Assembly (NCBI GenBank): GCA_030407005.1
Contig: JAUDYN010000008.1
Location: 434,001 to 498,000 of the forward strand
Length of the DNA stretch: 64,000 bases
Direction of reading: 5' to 3'
From: Desarmillaria ectypa
Lineage: Eukaryota > Basidiomycota > Agaricomycetes > Agaricales > Physalacriaceae
A model generated the notes under the pieces. That model made no database searches and was not told the DNA's origin. It saw only the letters and a program-made list of their open reading frames with translations. This document shows positions 31,331 through 44,533 of the stretch, piece by piece; within the stretch, counting starts at the first letter, position 1, and every line of letters starts with the position of its first letter. Both the position numbers and the translations under genes were made by a program.

Positions 31331-34300
31331 AGCAGGTCGCCTAGTGCATTGAGGAGAATACAAATGCATGGACGTACTAAGAAGAGAGCAAAGGCTCTCA
31401 TTCACCGGCGGCTAAAACAAATGTCTCCACGTCAGCAGGTTTGTCGCCCCTATCCTCCTCTTCAACTCTGCGAGATGCGGGTCATCATCCTTGGACAAAG
31501 GAAAAGAGTCTCAGGGTTCTGTAGATGCAACGGCGATAAATAAGTTGATTTCATGCCGCAGACTTTGGTGCGAAGCTTCAAGTCCTTTTGGAACAGGCGA
31601 TAATAGGTGGTTATCATGGCCTTGATACACTGGAGCCATCTTCGTCTGTTCCCCAGCCTTTCTTGACGCCATAGCAAAGGATAGCAGCCCCGTCAGGAGA
31701 ACATTCGCAGACTTTGTCAGTCATAGTCGTGAAAAGGAGGAAAAACACCAGGTTTCAAATTTGTTTCTATGACTCGATCCTCGGCCCAGTACTTTGCGAA
31801 ACGTTGGCTCTAACGAGCTAGACATTTTCGTGGTCAAGGCGGAAATGGTTGACAGCCGCTCACGAGCTAAATAACATATTGCTGCCTGTGGTTCCCACGC
31901 CACAAGCGCGTTTGAAGCCATTCATAGGCTCTGTTTCTCTTCTCTGACAACCCATACAGCGCATCCACCGACTAGTCCGTGGCGCAGTTTCGGGAATTTC
32001 CCTCCTATATCGATAGCAATAATCTGGGATGTTACCAGGCTCTCAGACTGCTAGATAGAGGAGATCCATCGTGATCCCCATAATCCTTTTTGAGTCGACT
32101 GGGACGGGTAACGACATCACACGAACGTTATCCTTTACCTGACGGTATCCGTATTTCTATTTCTAACTTGAGAGACATCTGTCGCGATCTATGACCTCAA
32201 CGCAAGCGCAGCAGGACTTTATGAGCACGACCTCTCAAGGGAGAACATAGATAAGACCTCGCAGTCATTAGAATGCTCCGTAGCGTGTGATCATGTTGAG
32301 TATGTTGAGCGTCGAACGGCAAATTGTAGGAGTCCGCCCCATCATCTATGAAAGGTCGGGGCAGCGACGTATTTGCTTACAATGTCATGTGTGCCACTTC
32401 TTGGCACGTAAAATAGCGGTTTCCAGGTCGTCCTCAACTAGAAACAGACATGTCAGCGAAAACCAAGGAGCATTATCCGAGTAACATACTCTTCTTTCTC
32501 GTCAATAACTTGGGATATAACGCCGTTTCAGCGAACTCCCTGCATCCCATCTCCTCAGCATGCCTTGAGTGCGAATCGAATATAGTAGAGATATCCTGGG
32601 TGGTGCGAAACGGCCTGTCATTCAGATTTTGTACGTCAGTATGCTCAGTTGTTCACGTAGATAATCTGATGGTAGGACCAGCACTTGTCGTATTGGTAGG
32701 ACATTATCGAGATGCAAATCTAGGCACCTAGCGTGGACGGACCATGACACAAGATATACCGAGACGTGCCTCTAGCATCCTTCGGATATCCTTGGTATAG
32801 GGAGTCTTCAGCACGACATTGGATTGAAGCTTGAAGCCTCGGCCTAGATGCTCAGCCGCGAAACCAAACAGGTCCTGCGTGCGGTACCCTGTACTCGAAT
32901 CTGGTTCAACCGTGGGTTTGAACGTTGCATACAATCAACTGCCGGCTACTCACTAAGTATTTCAACGAGAAAATTGAAGAACACAAGTGAATTCGAAGAA
33001 ATGGATGCTGATCGTCATTCATCGCTGCAGGAGCATCCGCTCAGGATTGTCCAGGCCCTTCACGACCACTTCAAGTTCGACATTCCAGCCAACGATGTTA
33101 TATGGGCCGCTAGATAGCGAGATAGACATCATTTAAAGGTCTTGGGTCGGGATTCGAGCGTTGTTGTGTAATAGCAAGCGGTGATGACTGTTGTTGATAG
33201 AAAACGGCGCACCCGGAGAAAAACTCTGTGTCACGTTGAGGTTCCTTCTTGCCATCATGATCTCATCTTCTTTTCTGGAGCCCCTTTTGCTACGATTCGT
33301 CTCAAGCGTCGACGTCTCCGATATTACTTTACAATAGCGCCGACGGCTGGCTGACATCCGGTGCGACTGGCAGTTTACGCCCGTTGCCTCTCGGGGTCAA
33401 GGCTTATCCAAGGAATTCGCAGGCCACAAGCAGTCCGTCAGCCACTAGCATGAGCAAAAGACACGACGTCGAAGGGCCCGGGATCGTCCTCGAAAAAATA
33501 ATTCAGATACATTGGTGCGGTAGCTTTTATCCGCTATCATTCGTGTTGTTGTTGACATGTAGACTGTCAGCCCGCTGCAAAGACCTACATCCAGGGTGGC
33601 CCTTCTCATCGCTCTCAATGCAGACTCAAGGCCCTGTCATGGAGTAGGATCTCGAGCCAGTGCAGAGCAGTCGCTCAAATCTGTATGCTTCGCCACTTGG
33701 GCGAGCAAGAAGTGCGTTCTTGCAGCCTGCACCTCTTTAACTCATTTGACACGTTCTGTCAGCATGTCCAGGCGCAGCCGTCCAACTCTCGGTGTCGCAT
33801 ATGAACGATCAACATCCGTAGGATTAGCCGAAACAGGATAATTCAGCGTCCTGGGCAAAGTGCGTTCATGGCCATTTGTACCTTGTTTGTGTTCTAATAG
33901 GTTCGGTTCTACTAGCTCCTTGTACCGTGTTATCGGTAGCATATATCCCAACCAGTCACCATCTTCGGCGTCTGCTGCAGCAGATATTCAACAGTCTCTT
34001 GTGTCTCCAGAACATCTGCGGAATGTTTCTACGGCGCTGCGCTTGTATATTCGACCTGATTTCTATGCACAAGATTCTGGATAGACCCATACTCTACTGG
34101 AATTTTCAGCACAATATTTTGATAGCTTGGAAGGTATCTTGGAGGCTTACAATTCTTCAAAGCTTATAATTGAAGAATACGCTTAATATCCTGGAGCAAA
34201 GTTCAATGCGTTTTCAGGGCACGTCGATTTTCTTCCCAGAGACTTCAAAGTGTCGTTTCTCAGACACGCTCGTGGCACGGGAATCATCGGTGGCCGTTTC

Positions 34301-36166
34301 CCTCCAGTAACCGTCAACTTCCACCCTGACTCGGACGACTGTCCAGTTCGACAACTTCAACGTTCCGCAAGAGACGTATGACCCTCAACCAACATATCAT
34401 CCTCTATTCAAAGTTTTCGAAGCTGTTCCACCTCGGCTGCCCTCTTTCCAATTTCTCAGAAATCGCCCACTCCCACGCGGTTGCGTTATGTATCGACGTC
34501 GGGCGATGACAGGTGATCCTGTCCAAGTATCGGCAAGCCAGAGCCTCGTTCATTCGGACGCGACTTTCGGGTTTAAGAACATGAACGGCAGAGGTAGTCT
34601 GTCCTCCTTTCCAAAGTCTGCGTTTATCTGACATTTTTAAGCGTCCTTTAAACAACCATTTGCAAACTTGAATCACCCTGTCCGGTAGCCTGACGCCGAC
34701 CACACTACGAATAAATCAGTCAAGGCCACAGAATACGCCAGCTTTGGTACGTCCTTTTCCCTTCTTATCGAAAGGTAATGATTTACTATGCTGCTTCCCA
34801 GCTTGATTCTGCACTTTGTGCAATGTCTGAGGCATACCGCCCTGTCACCAATCGAGAGTACGTAGTACATGGCCCTTTGACCGACTTCCAATTGACCTGA
34901 ATACTATTATCTTCAGCTGCAACTCTACCCACGCAGTTCGCCTTGCAGCCGACCTCACTTTGGAATCTGCAGACTCTGAGCGAGGCTTGATTGCCAGTCC
35001 AGTACCCATCGTTCACTGCGCCAATGTCTTCCATCTCCGCAAGCTCCTGCTTGTAACTAAGGAAGCCTGCCATTGCATTCCTTAGCATCACCATATACCA
35101 TTGCGAAAGGGTTTTGCTCGAACTCACAGGCTCGAGCTATTGAAGCAAGTGCCTAAACATGATCCAAGAGCGGTTGCTTCGATGCTATCCAGACTTCTGC
35201 TACATTGTAGGCGGACGCAACGAGACATAACATCCTCCTTTGAAGAAGCCAGGAAGCTGTCACCGGAAATGAACTTCTTCAACAGAATCTATACCCCGGT
35301 GATGTATCCAAGTCAACATTTCGATGGATCATCAATGCCCCATTATCTGTTCTAGTTTCCATTATCTCAATTGAGGCCCACCCTCCCTCACTTTCACTTC
35401 CGCAGCGTTCGAATAGGGTGGAACACGGACCATCGCACCATCTGATACATCTGACCGGAGCGCAAGAATATCCATCCCTATTTACAACAGACACCTCTTT
35501 TGTCTTCCTGCTCCCGCACAGAAGCATCCACAGCCATGATCCGTCCAGACAGAATCAATAGACAGAAGCTTCTTTGGCCTCTATTACGAGCAGGACGAAC
35601 AGATGCCACGTTTTTGCGCATGTATCGGAACCGCATGGACTTCAACTTCTTCTTGAAGGGATACTATAGGTACCATGTGCCAGGGACGACCGTCACTAAT
35701 CAATTCTTGAGATGTAAACGGATGATGGGATAAGGATAGGACTGTCATCGTGAAAGATTCTCCTCCTTGTAGATGGACGAAACAATTCTCCTATGCTCCA
35801 ACGGCCTTCATGCCGCTGCTGCCGATGAAAATCATAGAAGGTTCTTGGGAACGATCGTCGGGAAACCAGATAAATTAAAAATGCTCAATGACGAACTCCA
35901 CGTGCAGAGCTCCTGATCATCTTCTATATCAAATTGCGTGCGGCTTGCCTTCTTTCTCTCTTTCTTTCTTTCTTTCCCCCTCGTCCACGCCTACCTGAAG
36001 TTTCCACCCACCGCCAACCGTCGTCGGCCAAGGTGTTGGATTGCAACACGCTACGCACAAAAGCAAGCATTCCACAGGTTGCAAGAGTCAGGTTCCAATT
36101 CGACATTGAGAACTGGGTAATACGAACAGACAAAATCTCGCGCTTGCATTCTTTCCCTTCGCATCG
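31331..36166. other. 4.8 kb without a supportable gene; several decayed coding patches
   Basis: Protein-like patches occur without a complete gene. The minus strand 31,921-31,560 contains a frame starting MASNALVAWEPQAAICYLA and a fragment GWGTDEDG that recalls a Sel1-type turn. The + strand 34,313-34,631 holds about 105 stop-free codons without an ATG (FDNFNVPQETYDPQPTYHPL, then LRNRPLPRGCVMYRRRAM). The + strand 35,535-35,730 holds MIRPDRINRQKLLWPLLRAG. I could not join these into genes or name a family; decayed members of local families are the likeliest content. Confidence 0.4.
35945..35985 (+). promoter_or_regulatory. CT-rich tract in the promoter of the membrane-protein gene
   Basis: An uninterrupted pyrimidine run (CTTTCTCTCTTTCTTTCTTT then CTTTCCCCCTCG) lies about 180-220 bp before the ATG at 36,167. 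CT-rich blocks near transcription starts are common in highly expressed basidiomycete genes. The role here is inferred. Confidence 0.4.
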
Positions 36167-37277
36167 ATGACGACGCGCTGGCACCCCCTCAAATTTCTCG
36201 ACTCGCCCTTTGATCCCAGTCTCACCTACGTGTCGTCGTCTGTCCCTATTCTCCGCCGTCCAATCGTTCTCGCCTCAATTCGTCTGCTGCTTGCGTTTTA
36301 TGCCTTTGTAACCCTCCTCGTATCTCTCATATGGGCGGGCGTAGTTTCACATGATGCAGACAGGTATGTCTCTTTCCCTTCACAATTTCTCCCTAGCAGC
36401 TGACGTGAATAAAGTTACTTTTCCTATTTCACACATCTCACCTACATTGGACTCTGCTCGTATTACTTTGCATCTGGAGTGCAGACGCTGGTGTACGCAC
36501 GGAACGGCACGTACCTCCTCCGGACTTGGCCCTTCTCAAAGACGTTGCAATTCCTCCACGTATGGCTCCACTCGACCATTGTGACGTTCCGTGAGTCAAC
36601 CCATCCTACCGGTTTACGGTCCGTACTGACGTCTCGTCAGCGTTCGTGGTCACCCTCACGTTTTGGGCTCTGCTGTCATCTTCAAGCACGTTCTCTTCCA
36701 GTTTCAACACCTGGAACAACATCTCAGTGCACGCCCTCAACTCTGTGTACGGTCTGTTTGAGATTCTGTTCACCAACACTCCGCCGCCTCCGCCCGTTTT
36801 CTTACTGGCCAATATCGTCCTGTTGGGAGGTTACCTAGGAGTGGCGTACATTACTAACGCCACACAAGGGTTCTACAGTACGTGTTTGGTTATCTATCTT
36901 GCCGAGACTCGTCATCGCGTGCGAGCGAAACGACATCCCTTCCAAACTTGGGTCTAGTTGCACTGAATAGTCGCAACATGATCTTCTGATATGATGTTTT
37001 GGGCAAGGTTTCCGCATGTCATACTAATCATTTCGCTACAGCGTACGACTTCCTTGATCCTCAGCAACAAGGTTCTTTTCTCGCAGCGTACGTCGTTGGT
37101 ATTGCAGTAGGGTATGCTGTTCTTTTTGGGATCGTGTCTGGGATCATGGTGACGAGGCGACGGATCGCAAATAAAGTCAAGTACAACAAGGTCGAGGGTG
37201 AGAAGGAGATGAGTGTTCGTCAGGGTGAGAGTTTGAGCACCAGCGGGAGCACAGAATGGCAGAAACACGATGTTTAG
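36167..37277 (+). CDS. Multi-pass membrane protein, FAR-17a/AIG1-like
   Basis: There are four exons (36,167-36,363, 36,415-36,590, 36,641-36,877 and 37,042-37,277), giving 281 aa with exact phase. The third intron is 164 nt, long for this genome. Six or so hydrophobic segments are visible: IVLASIRLLLAFYAFVTLLV; FTHLTYIGLCSYYFASGV; TFPFVVTLTFWALLSS; VFLLANIVLLGGYLGVAYI; and FLAAYVVGIAVGYAVLFGI. Conserved features include YFxYFTHLTYIGL, WNNISVHALNSVYGLFEI and TNTPPPP. The layout and the ISVHALN motif fit the FAR-17a/AIG1-like/rolling-stone group of small membrane proteins; animal AIG1 members hydrolyse fatty-acid esters of hydroxy fatty acids, but activity in fungi is untested. The C-terminus is cytosolic and charged. 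The family call is moderate, the gene model firm. Confidence 0.8.
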
Positions 37278-40200
37278 AGGCCGAACGATAGTACTCGCTG
37301 GTAGAGGCGTTTTTCTCCCTCTTATTCGCTCCGTTCCCTTTTTCCCCAGGTGGAATAGCGGCTTTTTGGTCGCATAGTAGTTTGCATTGATTGCTGAGAC
37401 GTCATATTCGACTTGCATTACGATACCATCATACCAACAATACGGTGCATCATTGCACTCTTCTGGCTTGCAGAACCGAGTAGAATAGAACCGGATCTCT
37501 CCGCCTGAGATAATGAACAACGACTCGTTCGACAAGCGGTACATTACGGCGCGCGATGTGTACTCATTTTGTTGTACTATCGTCTAGATACTTTCATCAA
37601 GTTCAATCCTCCGTTTGTTCACATTCGCAAAGAAGCAGCTATTATAAATGAGGTGTTGAGTAAGGGGAATCAGGTGGAGATACCCAGTTGGACTATTTGA
37701 GTTGGTGAAAGAATGCTTGGTATTTTCCGCTAGCAACCGGCCAACTTCTGAAGATTTGATGCGCCGTTTATAAGCGTATTAAACAAGTGACAAACAACTT
37801 GAATGGCATGAAGTTGCTGTACGAAGCGCAATAACTTCCATCGGGCGCCCCTTCCGCCGCACTGAGCCTTAGTTGTGCTTGCGAATATCTGATAAAGTCA
37901 GGAACGCCACGGAAACGATGGACATCCATCTACTAAGATCTTGGGGTCAGTATCCACGTAATGTTGAACGGAAGGCCTACTCATAAGACTTGGGTGGCTG
38001 CTCCAGTTCTGATTCTGATTGAGGTTGAAGCTTCAATTTGGAAGAGAGAAATACCAATATTAAAAAGATAGATACTCAACATTCTCCGCCATAATGTGGA
38101 AATTTTCTAGAAGGACATCGCGCGGAAAACGGAAACTCATATAAGCGAGAACTGACTCGTAGTACTTGACGAGTGACTGTTCCAGGGTGATAATCCGTCG
38201 TTCAGACAGGCAATTTCGCGTTCCGGAGCTGAAACACTATTCTGGATCCATCGTCGGAATCGAGGAGCGACCTGGTACGTCGGAGGATCGAGGATCGATC
38301 AAGGAAAGGATGTATTCTTGTTGGGGGTCCGGTGTCAGGTGTACCGACTGCGATACCAACTTCTGTCACGCTCTGGCACCTGCCTAGATTTGAGAAGCAA
38401 TCACACACAAGTACCTATCATGAAAATGAAGTTAATCGGCTATATTGTAACATATAAAAAAACATAAAAACATTTGAATTTGTTGAAATCGTATGGGAAA
38501 AAGGAGCTGAGCCCATTTTCAAATATCCCAAGTTTGCCCGAGGAATGCCAGGAAATGCCAAGTTTGACCGTTGCCGGCGGGGGAGACTATATAGAAGAGG
38601 CCGCCATCAACGGTTTCGCGGCTTTGCCTCTGCATTAAAAACGTCTCGGTTCAATTTTTCTACTCAAGATAAAGGTGAAACCCCAGTTGAGATTTAATCA
38701 CTACCGTAGCATCCAACTAGGTCTGCTTATCTCAGAGCCTTTGAACTTCCAGGCCACCTCTACTCTCTTTAGTCGCAGAGTCATACACAATGGGTCTTTG
38801 AACGTCAGAACTTTAATCCGGAAGAGCACTTAAATAAACAAATTCTAGGGCTAAAGGGGTCAAAATCGACCGACAAATTCCGATTTCCTTTGAATGCCGC
38901 ATTTATTGAGAATGACATCGGGATCGTCATGTTCCGCCTGCTGGGGCAGTGCAGCGGAAGAAAGCAACTCCGCAAGACGATGAGGGTGTTGACTATCAAA
39001 TCTCTCCACAACTCTCTTTCTTCATCGGGTGACTGTTTACAACCTCAGTCAATGTACAAAGAGCTCTCCATGTTGCGTACCCCCAAGAACAAATAAGACG
39101 GATTGAAGCTTCGCAACTTGACTAAATGATTGAGTGTATGCGTCAGCCCTTGTTGGCCAGAGGAAGAACGAGAATGCCTCCTTCTGAGGACTACGATTCT
39201 GAAAGCAATATTATCAAGTAAAACGCAGGAAATGAGCAAATGTGACGGACATAGGTTCGATTTTGAGCAGCTACAGTGTCCGCGAGATGCCTTGGTTTAA
39301 GCATGCAAACGATGGATGAGGGTCAACGAACGACTCGGACCTAGTGCAGACGGCCTGACTCTGAAATGGGAACAGGACAATCACCGTCTGTCGCTGTCAG
39401 CAAAGAAAATGTTCATTTTCGTTCAAACAACCACCACCCTCACAGGTATCGAGGCAAGGGAATCTACGACGCCGTCATCCTGATAACAGTCGCTCAGGTG
39501 GAACAATCAAGGCACAACTGGTTCTCTATCCAGGCTTCCGCTTGAGCTAGAAGTTTGTGATCCGCTCCGAGGAAGGAATCAGTTGCTGGAAAAAAAAGGG
39601 ATCCACTTCTCTGCATCCCAGAGTAACTAAAGCCAAAAGACGAGAAGCAATAAAGTAGTACAGCCTTCAGACTTGGACGGCTATCGGCTGGTATAGGCTT
39701 CACGAGTCACTAGGACTGCGGTTGAGCACGGATTGATGCCAGGAATACCTACAAGTATCGGCAACGATTTACTTGGCCCTCTAGCTTAGTACAGTCGATA
39801 AGGGAGGCTAAGTACCGACATGATAGAAGCCCGGGTAGAACTTGACACCCGCCGAATTAGGTAACTCGTGGTACGAAGGAATGGAGGTGAGTCCGAATCG
39901 GCATTTGAAATGTCTTCCATCAAAACAATGAGTGGGTGGCGTCGGGAACCTGTTGCACACCGCCAGTGGTGTACAGCTTGATTTGCTCTAATCTAGAACC
40001 CGGGGCGATCTTATTTGTTATGTACGTTTGAAGGCCGAGCTCTGTACTGGACGGTCTTGACCTCGAACTCGAATCGGCGAGCGCATATGTATCGACGTGC
40101 ACTTATCTTGGGAACCGACTTGACGACTCGGGCGACCCTTTTCCTCGTTACTTTGGTCTGTATAATTTGCTATGCTGATGGATTTAGTGGCGTTCTTGGC

Positions 40201-40379
40201 TCTTTTATCTGCGCACAATAGCACTTAGCTACGATGCATCATCAGCGATACGTTTATCTATCATAGTGTTACGCTAGTGTATCCTACAGGAACAATGGTT
40301 AGCCGCTCTAGTATCATCCATGGCCCCTCACCGTATCAAGCGTGCCTTGGCGGTGTGCTCTTTCCTGGAGGTTCCGATG

Positions 40380-40780
40380 TGACGAGCGTCCAAGAACGCA
40401 CGGCGCTTGTACAACTGTACAACCTTTGGACCCGTCCGTGATCGTTACCATCGGAGAAGTCACTTATCCAGGAACAGGATCGCAGTTCCCATTGAATTCT
40501 TCGACGTATTTACGTCCTTCTCTAACCCACACTGCGTAGCGCGCCTCGACTGGGAAGTTTTCTCGCTGCTTTTCGGAAAATATTTTGCCGCCAGGGCCAT
40601 TCGGGATAGAACGGGACTGTTCTTAGGTCTTGGCGATGAACCTCTACCCTGGTGCCAGGCTTCCCTTTGCTACTGTTTTCTCCGTAAAGTCTTGGACATC
40701 TCCTGCAGAATAGAAGGAATTGTGGAGCTTGTCAATTTAGCGAGTTCTTACTCTTCGTCGATGTAACAACCAAGCTGTCC
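40380..40780 (-). pseudogene. Decayed gene fragment of unknown family with Gln-to-stop changes
   Basis: Minus-strand translation after a plausible intron (about 40,758-40,709, GTAAGA...CTAAAT...TGCAG) reads GDVQDFTEKTVAKGSLAPG, stop, RFIAKT, stop, EQSRSIPNGPGGKIFSEKQ...ARYAVWVREGRKYVEEFNG, stop, VTSPMVTITDGSKGC. The frame is constant across about 90 codons and is convincingly protein-like. The three stops (TAG, TAA, TAA) each differ by one C-to-T change from Gln codons. I do not recognise the family. No start codon or downstream end could be fixed. Confidence 0.45.
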
Positions 40781-42230
40781 CTGACTGACGGTTTCCTACG
40801 TCCTAGCTTATCATGATTTTGGTTCGTGGCGCTCCTCCCTTTATCGGGTTTTCCTTCTCCTTGTACTTGACACTTCAAACCTTGATAACGGCTGTCGGAG
40901 TTAAGGTAGTTTATGGTTTTTTTCGGCACCTCTCATGAATGCGCTACAGCTCGCAAAGCCCTTGTCGCTCAAAAGTCTCGAGACTCCAGCATTTGCGGCA
41001 GACTCAGCTCGGCCTCTTTTGTGGTTCTCGTACCCTGTAGTGTAGCCAACGGTGTGTCAGGCCCTTTGCTATCTATTATGCTGGTAAGTCGTTTGAACTG
41101 CTCGAATGTCGTGGTTTACGCTTGGCAACTTTCTCAAAAGAAGTCCCGCTCACGGACACTCGGGGCCGGCGGAGTGCTCACTTCCGTGCGGAATCCATCC
41201 AACAAACGTTCGCTTCTATCTGAAGAGTCTTATCTGACCTTTCATGTTGCTCTTCGTCCAGCTTTAGGTCATCCTATCATTTTTTGAATGATTCGAACTA
41301 AATTTCTACCCTGTACCCTTGAAGTACCACATGGGTGCTGTGTTTTTCCGAGTCGCCCGTGATGTACAGCTTTCACAAGGCTGTCGGAAATTAAACCGTG
41401 CTGTTGGTTCGTTTCAGCGAGTTTTGAAGGTCAGGGTGCGGCGGGTGCGATGTTTCATGGGGGCTATATTGAGGTCGTAATATTCGACGTTATTCTTGAC
41501 AGTATTAAAGGCTCACCATTACGTAGAGGATAGTCTCTGCTTGAGTACTGGCAATAGCCATTTCAAAAATAATTTTAGCAAAGCACACGGAAGAAGGCTG
41601 GCTGCTCGTACCTGCGTCGCGTAGAAAACCCTAATTGCGCAACGATGCTTCTTGAGGATCATTGTGATGTACATGTTGAAATGCTGATCTTGTATCACCG
41701 GCTCAAAGTTGACTCGTCAATTTTCCGTCCGGCAAATAATCCATGAGGATAACGGACACTGCGGCATTACTTCAAACGTCAATACACAAAGAAATGATAA
41801 ATGCCGTGATGGCGTTGCGGTTTACTGCCTCGTTCTAGTCAGCTAAGGTACAGCGCTTAGGTGTCTGAACGATTTTTTTCGTACGAAAGGTTGATGAAAG
41901 CGAGCGGCCAATAAAAATCAGCCGTAATACTTCGGGAAGAACAGGGATCTGACAATTTCACCATTGATTTTCAAGATAAGAGCTGATAAGAGAAAGCGTG
42001 AAAGAACGCCGGCGCTTCCATATTGACGCTCCACCAATAGGAAGCCCCGGAAGAAGCCGATAAATGCCAAGGCGATGAATGTCGATTGTCTTTCCACGTG
42101 ACTAAAATCGCTATTTACAGCCGTGCCGCCAAGTTGTTTGGCCTGCAACCGTGTTCAATTCTTTTCCAGTCATGTCAGCACCCACGCCCATATCCCGCCG
42201 TCGGCAGGTGCGGCTACTTTGGAAAAGCTA

Positions 42231-42240
42231 TATAAAAAGG
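42231..42240 (+). promoter_or_regulatory. TATA box of the MFS transporter gene
   Basis: TATATAAAAA lies 61 bp upstream of the ATG at 42,301, in a short A/T-rich patch, with pyrimidine-rich sequence between it and the start. Confidence 0.6.
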
Positions 42241-42300
42241 ATTCCATGTCTGTAGTTCATCACTAATATCTTTTTCGTCTTTTCGCCATTCCCTCTATTA

Positions 42301-44533
42301 ATGGCGCCTGAACATATCCATTATCCTCCCAGTGAGGAGACAAACATTGCGTCGCGTAGGTTTTCGGCTCTGCTCTTCCCCTCAATGTCGAATGTCTCAC
42401 TTCTGCATTTTCAGATGATGTCTCGCAAACCTCAACTATCGCGCCTGACATCCTCGACCTTCAGCTTATGCGAAGTCGGAGTCACGACTCCACTAGACCG
42501 GATCTGAGTCGCCCTGCTCGCTCAATAACCCAAGAAGGCCGTGACATATCACACAAGGGATATGTCAAATTTGAATCTGCGCTACAGCCTGTACGTGAAG
42601 GTCTCCCAGACCTGTTGAAGGACCCGGAGAAAGCGAGAACCATCAAAGATCTATACCTCGTTACATGGCTGGAGAACGACCCAGAAGATCCTCGTAATTG
42701 GTCGTCTGCATGGCGGTGGTGTGAGTCATATTTCTTTGTCTAGTCTGGCATTGTTATTCACGTTCTTCCATAGATTTAACGCTGGTCTCTGCGCTAGCCG
42801 TTATCTCAGTCGCATTTGCTAGCGCTGTCATAACCGGTGACTTCGGGGGCATTGAGAAAGACTTCCACGTTGGCGAAGTCGTGACGGCACTCAGTGTCTC
42901 GCTAATGGTCTGTGGCTTTGGGTACGTACGAACTGGCGTCTACATACGCTATTACTGATACACCCCTCTAGTCTTGGCCCTCTAGTAATTTCTCCTTTAT
43001 CCGAACTTTATGGCCGTCGTCCATTATGGATCATACCAACATTCCTATACCTGAGTACGTTCATCTCTTCCTCATTCTGCTTATCTTTGTTAACCTCCTG
43101 CGCCTTCAGTATTCAATATCCCATGTGCCGTAGCTAAGAACATCCAAACTCTCCTTATATGTCGATTCTTTTGCGGCATATTTGCTTCCGGACCGCTTAC
43201 ACTGGCTGGCAGTACCATCAGTGATATATGGGACAACAACGAGCGTGGCTTTGCCATCGCTCTCTTTGCGGCAGCGCCCTACGGCGGTGCAGCCTTGGGT
43301 CCCCTGGTCGGCGTAAGTCTGACTCTGCTCTATCCCTACGATGGTGAACGCTAACTTTCTCCGTTAGGGATTCATTGGAGTCACCGTTGGCTGGCGCTGG
43401 ATTATCTGGGTACGTCATTTCTCTTGGTTGTTGGAGTCTCGCCTAACCGTCGTCAACAGGTCAACATGATTTTCGCCAGTGTCGTTTTCTTGTTCTGTCT
43501 GACCATCCCGGAGACATTTGCGCCTGTTCTGCTGCAAAAGCGTGCTGCGAAGCTCCGCTCAAAGACAGGCCGTGATGACATTGTCACTGAACAGGAAATA
43601 TTCAGGACATCCTTTGCGGATCTTATCACTGACACTCTCATTCGACCATTCGGTATGCTTGTGACGGAACCTATTCTTCTGCTCATGTCGTTGTTCATTG
43701 CTTTGATCTACGGTCTGTTGGTAAGTCCCCCCGTTGTCATTGACAAATGTTCCCTCCGCTAACCGCTCAAACAGTATGCCTTTTTCTTCTCCTTCCCCGT
43801 CGTGTTCGGAGAGGACTACGGTTACAACGATGGTATCACTGGCATCATGTTCTGCTCTGTGTTCATCGGTCTGAGCACCGCATTGTGTATCACACCATTA
43901 CTGGAGAAAAGCTATCTCAAACAGGCAGAGAAGAAGGGTGGCCGAGCGGACCCAGAAGATCGTCTCTTGGGCTCGATGATTGGTGCACCGTTCGTCCCCA
44001 TCGCCTTGTTCATATTTGGATGGACAAGTCCCCCTGCTGTGATGCCTGGCGGTGGTAACTGGGTTGGACCGGCTAGCGCAGGTTAGTGTGTTAAACCTTA
44101 TAACGACTCGGTGCCGCGGTGTCTGATCTTCTCTGTACCTAGGTATTCCGTTCGGGTTCGGAATGGTCGTCATCTACTTCTCTGCCAATGCTTACTTGAT
44201 TGACGCGTTCCCTAATTACGTTGCATCGGCTCTGGCCGCTAAGACGGTATGTACCGCGGTTCGTTGTTGAGTCCTGTGCTGATCGTAATTTTTTACAGGT
44301 GGTGAGGTCAGGTGCAGGTGCAGCTATGCCTCTATTCATGGTGCAGATGTTCCATGGTCTTGGCAACGGCTGGGCTGCATCATTGTTGGGTTTCGTCTCC
44401 GTAGCCATGGTATGTGTAATTTCTCTGACATTGAGGCTTAACCTCACTTGGAATACAGATCCCGATACCCTTCCTCTTTTACCGGTATGGCAGGGCCATC
44501 CGTGCTCGCTCAAAGCGTGCTACGTTGATATAA
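42301..44533 (+). CDS. MFS drug/metabolite exporter (DHA1-type), 564 aa
   Basis: There are eleven exons (42,301-42,355, 42,415-42,720, 42,774-42,921, 42,972-43,054, 43,110-43,312, 43,368-43,409, 43,460-43,720, 43,775-44,081, 44,143-44,246, 44,299-44,409 and 44,459-44,533) with exact phase. A soluble N-terminus leads to VTWLENDPEDPRNW, the usual entry to TM1 in fungal DHA1 proteins. Hallmarks: motif A SELYGRRPLW after TM2, RFFCGIFASGPLTLAGSTISDIW (TM4 to loop), APYGGAALGPLVGGFIG (motif C-like, TM5), WRWIIWV, a central loop with TRPF-like DTLIRPFGMLVTEPI, and a second half ending GNGWAASLLG and PFLFYRYGRAIRARS. Twelve helices are expected, at the plasma membrane. Such proteins export drugs or metabolites by proton antiport; the substrate is unknown. 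Confidence 0.93.

Larger units (their letters stand above)
37278..42300. other. 5 kb without an intact gene
   Basis: Only short unsupported frames and one likely pseudogene (about 40,380-40,780, -) were found. A TATA-like ACTATATAGAAG lies at about 38,588, with no gene after it. The last 130 bp (42,170-42,300) form the MFS promoter. Confidence 0.5.

Noticed and set aside
31462..31921. Possible Sel1-repeat gene on the minus strand
   Set aside because: Only GWGTDEDG resembles a Sel1 turn; the frames do not join without arbitrary shifts.
36954..37544. 196-codon minus-strand frame
   Set aside because: It lies antisense to the last intron and exon of the FAR-17a/AIG1-like gene and has no family resemblance.
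40913..41287. 124-codon + strand frame with a hydrophobic stretch
   Set aside because: No homology pattern, no introns or promoter, and overlapping frames are similarly open.
44139..44513. 124-codon minus-strand frame
   Set aside because: It is antisense to MFS exons 9-11.
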